Under the pieces are notes generated by a model, which was not told the origin of the DNA, made no database searches, and saw only the letters and a program-made list of their open reading frames with translations. This document shows, one piece after another, positions 36,083 to 41,615 of a DNA stretch of 41,615 bases (its first letter is position 1; each line of letters opens with the position of its first letter). The stretch is from a virus, in IMG/VR virus record IMGVR_UViG_3300037156_000432, positions 1 through 41,615 of that record; one strand, 5' to 3'. The position numbers and the translations under genes are program-made.

Positions 36083-38170
36083 ATGGGTATCACCGCCGAC
36101 GCCGTCGCCGCGTACGACGACTTCAACACGTCCGGGCTTCCGGTCACCGGCTACAAGGAGCCGGACAAAGCCGCGATCCGCGCCCTGTTCGGCGAGATCG
36201 ACGCGGCGATCGGCTTCATCGGCGCCGGCGCGATGCTGGCGGCCGGCAACATCTTCACCACCTTGGCCGCGCTCAACGCGGCGATCTCCACCTCGCCGGC
36301 CGCCCCGGCCATGGCCATCGTCTGGCAGGACACGGCCGCCAATAACGGCGTCTATTTCAAGGTCGACGGCCTGCACACCGGCTCATGGGTGCTCAGCCCG
36401 TTCACCCTGCCGGGCGCCCTGACGGCGGCGCTCAACAACCTGCTGATCAATGCCGAGGCCTCCGCCACGGCGGCGGCGGCCTCGGCCACGCAGGCGGCCA
36501 CAAACACGTTTCAGACGGCGATCAACGCCATCGTCGCCGGCAACTGGGCGTCGGCCGCGTCCGTCAGCGCCGCTGCCGCGGCGACCGCGGAGGCCGGCGC
36601 TCAGGTCGCCCAGGCCAACGCGGTGTCCATAGCCTCGGCCTCGGGGATATCCGGCTTCTACGACACCTACGCCGCGGCCAGCGCCGCGCTGGGCTCGATC
36701 GCCGCCAATGCCGTGATCCAGGTGTTCGTCGACGAAACCCAGGGTGGCTCGACCACCATCTATCGCAAGGTATCCGGCGTCCTCGTTCTCAAGATCTCCA
36801 CGTCCCAGATCAACAGCGTCCCGTTCCCGGGGCCTAACCTGTGCGCCCTGGGCGACTCGATCACCGTCGAGTCCAGCGGCTACGCCGGCGCCCTGGGTCC
36901 CCTGGCCAACGCCGACTTCGGCTATCTTAGCCACCTGAACGCCCTGCTGGGCCACCGCTTCAACTTCCCCAAATCCAACATCTTCGCGACCGACGGCTTC
37001 ACCCTTGCGCAGATCGCCTCGACCCATGTCGCCAACTGCATCGCTGCCAAGCCGGACGTGGTGATCATCCACGGCGGCCACAACGATCTGTTCTTCGCGC
37101 GCACCGCGGCCCAGATGCTCAGCGACCTGATCACCGGCATTCTGGCGCCCCTGCAGGCGGCCGGCATCCGCAACATCATCGTCGTGCCAGTGCTCCCGTT
37201 CACTGGCGCGACCGGCATCCAGGAAGGCACGCGGCTTTCCTTCAACCGCGCCGTGCTGGAACTGGGCATGGGCAGCGCCACCATCATGGGCGCGCTCAAG
37301 TGGCCGCCGCTGGTGATCGACGGCGTCGACGACTTCTGGGAAGCCCGCGCCAACGCTCTGGGCGGCCCGACCACTTCACTGGCGATCAGCGATGGGACCC
37401 ACCCGAACAACTGCGGCGCCTACTATATGGCGCTGGCCGTCTTCAACGTCGTCGACCGGATCATCCCCAAGCGCTGCAGCCTGCAGTCCAACGTGCTGGA
37501 CATCTACAGCGCCAGCAATGGCAACCTGCGCGGCAGCCTGCTCAATATCGGCACGGGCGCCACGTCAAACTTCGGGCTGATGAAGGGGACTGGCGGCAGC
37601 CTGACCACCTTCGTCGGCGGCATCACGCCCACCGGAACCCTGGCCGACCATTGGGCGGTCTGGCGATCGACCAATGGCGGAACGACCGCGTCCATCGTTG
37701 CAGCCAAGGAAAATCCGCGCACGGATGGTCCGCTGACAGGCGAGCGCCAGAAGATCACCTATACCTGCACCAGCTCGGGAACCGGCGCGGACGTGATCAC
37801 CCTATCGCCCAACCAGGATCTGGGCGTCGGCTTCCTGACGGCCGGCGACAAGGTCTATCTGGAAGCCAAGGTCGAAATCCTGAGCGGCCACATCGGCATG
37901 ATTGGCGTGCAGAGCAATCTTTGGGAGATCGGCCCGGGCTCGCCCCAGTCGGCCCAGGACATGGCGCTGACCCTCAGCGGCAACGGCGCACCCTTCCCGA
38001 TCAGCCTCTTCGGCGGCCCGGACATCGTCTACGTCCACCGCACCCAGCCGATCACCCTGCAGGCCGGCATCACGGCCCTGCGCTGTTCGTTCGACCTCGG
38101 CATGATGGGCGTCAACGGCAACGTTTGCACCTTCGTCGTGTCCGACGTGAGCATCCGCAAGGTCCTCTAG
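36083..38170 (+). CDS. tail fibre/spike with SGNH (GDSL) hydrolase domain, 695 aa
   Basis: The N-terminal 220 residues are Ala-rich and coiled, typical of a fibre anchor. A SGNH esterase fold follows: block I LCALGDSITVES with Ser259, block III GGHND with Asn334, and block V DGTHPNN with Asp437 and His440. All catalytic blocks are present in order. Such domains in phage tails remove acetyl groups from surface polysaccharide. The remaining C-terminal part (about 480-695) is beta-rich, with FLTAGDKVYLEAKVEILSGH, likely the receptor-binding end. ATG 36083 has AAGGA seven bases upstream. Confidence 0.88.
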   Translation: MGITADAVAAYDDFNTSGLPVTGYKEPDKAAIRALFGEIDAAIGFIGAGAMLAAGNIFTTLAALNAAISTSPAAPAMAIVWQDTAANNGVYFKVDGLHTGSWVLSPFTLPGALTAALNNLLINAEASATAAAASATQAATNTFQTAINAIVAGNWASAASVSAAAAATAEAGAQVAQANAVSIASASGISGFYDTYAAASAALGSIAANAVIQVFVDETQGGSTTIYRKVSGVLVLKISTSQINSVPFPGPNLCALGDSITVESSGYAGALGPLANADFGYLSHLNALLGHRFNFPKSNIFATDGFTLAQIASTHVANCIAAKPDVVIIHGGHNDLFFARTAAQMLSDLITGILAPLQAAGIRNIIVVPVLPFTGATGIQEGTRLSFNRAVLELGMGSATIMGALKWPPLVIDGVDDFWEARANALGGPTTSLAISDGTHPNNCGAYYMALAVFNVVDRIIPKRCSLQSNVLDIYSASNGNLRGSLLNIGTGATSNFGLMKGTGGSLTTFVGGITPTGTLADHWAVWRSTNGGTTASIVAAKENPRTDGPLTGERQKITYTCTSSGTGADVITLSPNQDLGVGFLTAGDKVYLEAKVEILSGHIGMIGVQSNLWEIGPGSPQSAQDMALTLSGNGAPFPISLFGGPDIVYVHRTQPITLQAGITALRCSFDLGMMGVNGNVCTFVVSDVSIRKVL

Positions 38171-38176
38171 TTCTCG

Positions 38177-38191
38177 ACGCACGCCGTGCGT
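38177..38191. repeat. dispersed 15-bp palindrome, copy 7
   Basis: ACGCACGCCGTGCGT seven bases after the fibre-gene stop in the 51-base gap before the next gene. Perfect arms. Confidence 0.85.
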
Positions 38192-38221
38192 TCCCCGAAT
38201 TCACGAAAAGTAGGAGTTCAC

Positions 38222-38569
38222 ATGGCCGCCACCCGGTTCGTGAAGAAGACCAATCCGACCAACGCGGATCTTCAGCACCAGATCGCCGAAACCCACGAAT
38301 GCCTGCACAACGTCGACGAAAAGGTCGATCGCCAGTCTCTGCAGGTGGCGATGCTGGCCAGCGCCATGGGCATCAAGTTGCCGACAGACGAGGAACTGGA
38401 AGCCGGCGCGGAGCCGCGCAAGGTGACCCGCCGCGTCGGCGGCCTGCACCCGGCCCAGGCGGCGGCCATCCTGGTCCCCGCCGTGGCCAGCGGCGTCGGC
38501 CTCTACAAGTTCCTGGAGCCGGCCTTCATCGCCTTCTTCGTCACCCTGCATCACTCGCTGATGCGGTAG
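38222..38569 (+). CDS. small membrane protein of the lysis region, 115 aa
   Basis: ATG 38222 has AGGAG five bases upstream. The N-terminal half is polar and helical (NADLQHQIAETHECLHNVDE), and the C-terminus (about 85-112) has a hydrophobic segment (AAAILVPAVASGVGLYKFLE followed by AFIAFFVTLHH). It stands first in the lysis region between the tail fibre and the HNH gene. It may be an antiholin or holin-like component, but no family signature is visible. Confidence 0.65.
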   Translation: MAATRFVKKTNPTNADLQHQIAETHECLHNVDEKVDRQSLQVAMLASAMGIKLPTDEELEAGAEPRKVTRRVGGLHPAQAAAILVPAVASGVGLYKFLEPAFIAFFVTLHHSLMR

Positions 38570-38579
38570 GATTCCAGCC

Positions 38580-39062
38580 ATGCTCGCTCTTCTTCTTGCC
38601 GCCCAGATCGCCGGCGCCGCGCTGACGCCGCCCCTGCGTCCGGACCCGGCCCTGACGCCCGGCGCCAACGATCCGGCCGTCCTGTCCCATGTCGATCTGG
38701 CCACCCTCTGCACGCCCGGCTACACCGCGCGGCCCGGCGTGCGCCACGTGACGCCTGCCACCAAGGCGGCCGTGTTCGCGGCCTACCGCATCGACCCCAG
38801 GGTCGGCGGTCCGTACGAGATCGATCACCTCTGCTCGCTGGAGCTGGGCTGCACCAACGATCCGAAAAACCTGTGGCCGCAGAGCTATGTGACGCGGCCC
38901 TGGAACGCGCATCTGAAGGACGCCCTGGAGGACCGCCTGCACGCCCTGGTCTGCCCATCCAGGACCAACCCGGAGCCGATCCCGCTGGCGCAGGCGCAAG
39001 CGGCGATCTCCACCGACTGGACGGCGGCCTACGTCCGCTACATCGGCCCGGCGCCGCAATGA
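38580..39062 (+). CDS. secreted HNH-like nuclease, 160 aa
   Basis: The N-terminus (MLALLLAAQIAGAALTPP) resembles a signal peptide. The core EIDHLCSLELGCTNDPKNLW contains the HNH metal-binding elements, with His83 in the D-H pair and Asn97 in NLWPQ, as in the HNH family that uses 'DHxxPLxxGGxxxxxNLWP'. The usual Gly-Gly is replaced by Gly-Cys, so Cys-rich pairs may form disulfides outside the cytoplasm. AGGA lies eight bases before ATG 38580. Its stop overlaps the endolysin ATG. It may degrade DNA in the periplasm, perhaps against superinfecting phage or released host DNA. Confidence 0.72.
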   Translation: MLALLLAAQIAGAALTPPLRPDPALTPGANDPAVLSHVDLATLCTPGYTARPGVRHVTPATKAAVFAAYRIDPRVGGPYEIDHLCSLELGCTNDPKNLWPQSYVTRPWNAHLKDALEDRLHALVCPSRTNPEPIPLAQAQAAISTDWTAAYVRYIGPAPQ

Positions 39063-39742
39063 CCGGCTCCCCCTCGCTGTCCCCGCCGGCGGACATCACC
39101 GCCGCGCGGCTGCAGATCTTCGCGCCGCAGTCGGATTACATGGCCCTGGCGCCCAGGCTGGACGCCGCGGCCAAGGCCCAGGCCATCGTCACCCCGCGCA
39201 GGGTGCGGCACTTCATGGCCCAGATGCACGTCGAGAGCCTGGGTTTCACCCGGTTTTCGGAAGGCCTCTACTACACCACGGCCCTGCGCCTGTGCGAGGT
39301 ATGGCCGACCCGGTTCCCGGACGTCGCCAGCGCCACGCCCTATCTGCGCAACCCGGAAAAGCTGGCCAACCAGGTCTATGGCGGCCGGATGGGCAACACC
39401 GCGCCTGGCGACGGCTTCCTCTATCGCGGCCGCGGCCTGATGCAGCTCACCGGCCGGGCCAACTATGACGCCGCGTCCAAGTGGTCGGGCCTGGACCTGG
39501 TCGGCCATCCGGACATGGCGGCTGATCCCGGGCCGGCCGCGCAGATCGCGGCCAGTTTCTGGAACGCCCACGGCTGCAACCAGATCGCCGACGCCGACCC
39601 AAACGTGGATGCCGGCGTCTCGATCGCCAACCTGATCGACAGCGCCCTGCGCGCCGAAACCCGCATCGTCAACGGCGGCGAGACCGGCCTGTCCGACCGC
39701 CAGCGCCAGCTGATGCGGGCTTCAACCATTTGGGTAGGATGA
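39059..39742 (+). CDS. GH19 chitinase-like endolysin, 227 aa
   Basis: Cleaves peptidoglycan at lysis. The catalytic region has QMHVESLGFTRFSEGLYY, with likely catalytic Glu59 and Glu68, then NQVYGGRMGNTAPGDGFLYR and GRGLMQLTGRANYDAASKWS, which are typical of phage GH19 lysozymes. The C-terminal part (IAASFWNAHGCNQIADADPN) completes the domain. No signal peptide is seen, so export depends on a holin. ATG 39059 overlaps the HNH stop as ATGA. Confidence 0.93.
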   Translation: MTGSPSLSPPADITAARLQIFAPQSDYMALAPRLDAAAKAQAIVTPRRVRHFMAQMHVESLGFTRFSEGLYYTTALRLCEVWPTRFPDVASATPYLRNPEKLANQVYGGRMGNTAPGDGFLYRGRGLMQLTGRANYDAASKWSGLDLVGHPDMAADPGPAAQIAASFWNAHGCNQIADADPNVDAGVSIANLIDSALRAETRIVNGGETGLSDRQRQLMRASTIWVG

Positions 39743-39745
39743 AAC

Positions 39746-40378
39746 ATGGCGACGATACCTGTCTTCTTCTGTGAAGAGACCGACAAGCTGGAACGCCGGC
39801 TGAGGCGCTACAGCGCTGACGCCAAGGCGAAATGCGGCGTCAACAGCTGGGGCTGCGACGCGAGCGCGCCTTTGGATACAGTCATCCAGCCGGTCGGAAC
39901 CTACGTTCGGGTCGGCGGCGACGAGCGCATCGCTCACGACGATCCGCGCTGGCCGACCAAGTGCGACGCTTGCGGCCAGCCCTTCGGCGACCGGGATCAT
40001 TTTCAGGTGTTCCGGGAACGCATCCTACGCCGCACCGATACGGGAGAGGAGTTCTCCGGCCGGAGACTTCCGGTCGGCGCAGTGATCGATTGTTGGTGGC
40101 ACCATGACGACAAATATCTCTGCGGATACGACGGCCGCTCGCTACAGGTCGAAACGCCGGATGGCCCCTGGTTAATCGATAGTCGCGCGTCCAATTGCAC
40201 GATGCCAGACGACAAGCAGCACAGGTGCTGGCTCAGGCACGGCCGACCGGAAGACGGTACGCTGCACGTCGACAAGTGTCCGGAGCCCGGACAGAGCACA
40301 TGCGCCGCAGGCGCTGGTTCCATCGTGATGCGGACCTATCACGGCTTCCTGCACAACGGCGCACTCAGGGACTGCTAA
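39746..40378 (+). CDS. Cys-rich phage protein of the lysis region, 210 aa
   Basis: Not recognised. ATG 39746 follows AGGATGAAAC. A first domain (VFFCEETDKLERRLRRYSAD, then CGVNSWGC) has paired Cys and a CDACGQPFGDRDHF zinc-ribbon block near 75-90. The C-terminal half is Trp- and Cys-rich (AVIDCWWHHDDKYLCGYDGR, CWLRHGRPEDGT, CPEPGQSTC). The number of Cys suggests zinc binding or disulfides. Similar proteins occur next to DUF6527 genes in other phages (recalled). Function unknown. Confidence 0.65.
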   Translation: MATIPVFFCEETDKLERRLRRYSADAKAKCGVNSWGCDASAPLDTVIQPVGTYVRVGGDERIAHDDPRWPTKCDACGQPFGDRDHFQVFRERILRRTDTGEEFSGRRLPVGAVIDCWWHHDDKYLCGYDGRSLQVETPDGPWLIDSRASNCTMPDDKQHRCWLRHGRPEDGTLHVDKCPEPGQSTCAAGAGSIVMRTYHGFLHNGALRDC

Positions 40379-40380
40379 CC

Positions 40381-40701
40381 ATGTCCGAAGTCTCGAAAAT
40401 CCTGCGCCGCACCGAAACCGGCTATGTCCATTGGTGCGCCGCGTGTGAAAGCGGCCACTTCGTCCAGGTCCATGGCGGCGTGACCCGCTGGGGGTTTAAC
40501 GGCGATGTGGAGCGCCCGACCTTCACGCCCAGCGTCAAGATCACCTACAGCGGCCCCGACGCCGGCGTCGACGACGCACCCCCGGCGTGTTGCCACTATT
40601 TCATCACCGACGGCCGTATCGCCTACTGCCCCGACAGCACCCACGATCTGGCCGGGCAGACCGTCGACCTGACGGAAATTCCCGCCGACTACTGCACGTA
40701 G
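40381..40701 (+). CDS. DUF6527-like phage protein, 106 aa
   Basis: The core VHWCAACESGHFVQVHGGVT, RWGFNGDVERPTFTPSVKI and CCHYFITDGRIAYCPDSTHD follow the pattern of DUF6527: an N-terminal zinc ribbon and a C-terminal CHYFI...CPDSTH-LAGQTVDL block. These are seen in lysis or tail regions of siphophages, with no known activity. ATG 40381 lies two bases after the previous stop. The family name is from memory. Confidence 0.75.
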   Translation: MSEVSKILRRTETGYVHWCAACESGHFVQVHGGVTRWGFNGDVERPTFTPSVKITYSGPDAGVDDAPPACCHYFITDGRIAYCPDSTHDLAGQTVDLTEIPADYCT

Positions 40702-40719
40702 CGTCAACCCCCCTTTTCA

Positions 40720-40759
40720 TCGCCGCGCCCCAACGCTGCCGGAAACCCCGGCGCGGCGA
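40720..40759. repeat. 10-bp stem inverted repeat
   Basis: TCGCCGCGCC (40720-40729) pairs with GGCGCGGCGA (40750-40759) across a 20-base loop, in the 101-base gap after the DUF6527-like gene. No T tract follows on the plus strand, so termination is doubtful. Confidence 0.5.
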
Positions 40760-40802
40760 CTCATGCCCGGTATCCTGCCCACGCACCAAGGAACCCATCA
40801 CC

Positions 40803-41213
40803 ATGACCGAAGCCGCCCTCGACCCGACCGCGCCGCCCATGCCCGGCGCCGCCGCCACGGCCCAGCCCGAAACCCTCGCCACGCTCGGCCTGCGCACCGC
40901 TGAGGCCACGGCGGGGGACCTGGTGTCCGGCATCGGCCGCGCCAATGTCGCCGCTGCGCTGGCCGGCGACCCCACGGCCCTGGTCGGCGAGCTGATCACC
41001 GACACCAAGCCGTTCTGGCAGTCCAAGACGCTGCTGGCCCTGGGCGTCTCGGCGATCGGGGGCGTCGCGTCCCACTACGGCCACCCGCTCAGCGCCGGCG
41101 TCCAGGCCAGCGTCGGCGCGGTGATCGCCGACGCCATCCCGCACGTGCTGGAATTCGGCGGCCTCGGCCTCGCCGCCATCTTCCACGCCATCGGCGGCAA
41201 GAAGCTGGTCTAG
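40803..41213 (+). CDS. putative holin or membrane protein, 136 aa
   Basis: ATG 40803 has AAGGAA nine bases upstream. The N-terminal half is polar, Ala/Pro-rich. From about 75 the sequence has a hydrophobic helix (TLLALGVSAIGGVASHYGHP) and a second (AGVQASVGAVIADAIPHVLE, then GLGLAAIFHAIGGKKLV), a two-helix membrane plan. It directly precedes Rz, and the GH19 endolysin needs a pore, so a holin is the best guess. No named holin family is recognised. Confidence 0.6.
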   Translation: MTEAALDPTAPPMPGAAATAQPETLATLGLRTAEATAGDLVSGIGRANVAAALAGDPTALVGELITDTKPFWQSKTLLALGVSAIGGVASHYGHPLSAGVQASVGAVIADAIPHVLEFGGLGLAAIFHAIGGKKLV

Positions 41214-41216
41214 GCC

Positions 41217-41615
41217 ATGCTCGAATCCTTCGCCGCCAAGCTGGGCGTCGGCGCGTCCGTCCTGGCCATCCTCACGGCCATCATCGGCATCGACGTCGCC
41301 TGGCACAAACAGACCACGGCCGAGCTGGAAACCTGGAAAGCCGCCGCCCTCGGCTCAGAGGCGGCTTTCGGGGTCGAGCGCGGCGTCCTGCTGGCGGACA
41401 GGCGCAGCCGCGACACGGAACGCGGCGCGGACATCGCGGCCGTCAGCGGCGACGCCGCGGCCTGCGATGCCCGCATCGCCAAGGTCCGCGCATCCGACGC
41501 CGCCATCACCACGCTGCTGGAGAAGCCCCATGCGACCGACCCTAAGACTGGCTGCCCTGTTCCTGGCCTCTATAGCGCTGGCGAGCTGTGGAACGCCATC
41601 GCTCCCCCACCCTGA
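41217..41615 (+). CDS. Rz-like inner-membrane spanin, 132 aa
   Basis: The N-terminus has one transmembrane helix (about 10-27, LGVGASVLAILTAIIGIDVA) followed by a periplasmic helical domain (ELETWKAAALGSEAAFGVER and CDARIAKVRASDAAITTLLE), the layout of i-spanins. It connects inner and outer membrane with Rz1 to fuse them at lysis. The final 85 bases also encode Rz1 in another frame. ATG 41217 lies a few bases after the preceding stop. The stop is the last base of the window. Confidence 0.8.
   Translation: MLESFAAKLGVGASVLAILTAIIGIDVAWHKQTTAELETWKAAALGSEAAFGVERGVLLADRRSRDTERGADIAAVSGDAAACDARIAKVRASDAAITTLLEKPHATDPKTGCPVPGLYSAGELWNAIAPPP
41531..41615 (+). CDS. Rz1-like outer-membrane lipoprotein (embedded, cut by window end)
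   Basis: An ATG at 41531 in a different frame inside Rz gives MRPTLRLAALFLASIALASC, a lipoprotein signal peptide with lipobox LASC and lipidated Cys20, followed by Gly-Thr-Pro-Ser. Rz1 proteins are typically short, Pro-rich and embedded in Rz, as here. The open frame runs past the window end, so the C-terminus is missing. Processing by Lsp is expected. Confidence 0.75.

Noticed and set aside
40720-40759. A transcription terminator before the holin candidate
   Set aside because: The stem is good but no T tract follows and the downstream lysis genes need to be transcribed; listed as an inverted repeat only.
16554-41615. A gene transfer agent cluster, common in Alphaproteobacteria
   Set aside because: The region has a lambda-type GpA terminase, integrase, CI/Cro and replication genes, which gene transfer agents lack.

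Overview
The window is most of an integrated, lambda-like temperate siphophage (a prophage). It runs from the 3' half of a host tRNA-Met(CAU) gene at the left edge to the start of an Rz1-type lysis lipoprotein at the right edge. Base composition is strongly GC-rich with GC-ending codons, and several proteins resemble those of phages of Alphaproteobacteria. A Caulobacterales-type host (Caulobacter, Phenylobacterium, Brevundimonas) is the best guess, but this is inferred from style and not proven. The window begins and ends exactly on stop codons, so the right attachment site lies outside it.

Left arm, minus strand (1-7230): a large serine integrase abuts the tRNA, and its last 13 residues are read antisense through the tRNA. 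Upstream of it is a tightly coupled chain of small genes, with successive stops and starts overlapping as TGATG, ATGA or GTGA. The chain includes several Cys-rich small proteins and an ASCH-domain protein. A strong hairpin terminator (3843-3901) separates these from a second block: a protein made of 54 Xaa-Gly dipeptides, a DUF6948-like protein, a solitary ParB-like protein and four small genes.

Control region (7231-8480): an S24-type CI repressor (minus) faces a small Cro-like protein (plus). TTTTGCA half-sites, some arranged as TTTTGCA-N5-TGCAAAA palindromes, lie between cI and cro. The same half-sites recur in front of the left operon, as expected if one repressor controls both arms. A zinc-ribbon membrane protein sits on the plus strand between the two operator regions.

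Early right arm, plus strand (8477-16372): coupled small genes, a sulfotransferase-like protein, an adenine-type DNA methylase, a CHC2/Toprim primase and a D5-like superfamily 3 helicase. These are followed by a 230-bp region carrying ten CGGACA/TGTCCG repeats (candidate origin), an unrecognised protein that could be a late regulator, and a terminator.

Late genes, plus strand (16554-41615): terminase small and large subunits, a gpW-like joiner, portal, a fused prohead protease-major capsid protein, a decoration protein and connector proteins. Next come the tail terminator, tail tube, tail chaperone with a canonical A AAA AAC -1 frameshift site, tape measure, distal tail proteins, a J-like tip protein, a tail fibre with a signal peptide, and an SGNH-hydrolase tail fibre. 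The lysis region contains a secreted HNH-like nuclease, a GH19 endolysin, a holin candidate and an embedded Rz/Rz1 pair.

The most unusual genome-scale signal is a 15-bp palindrome, ACGCACGCCGTGCGT. It occurs in at least seven places spread over about 31 kb, both inside genes and between them.
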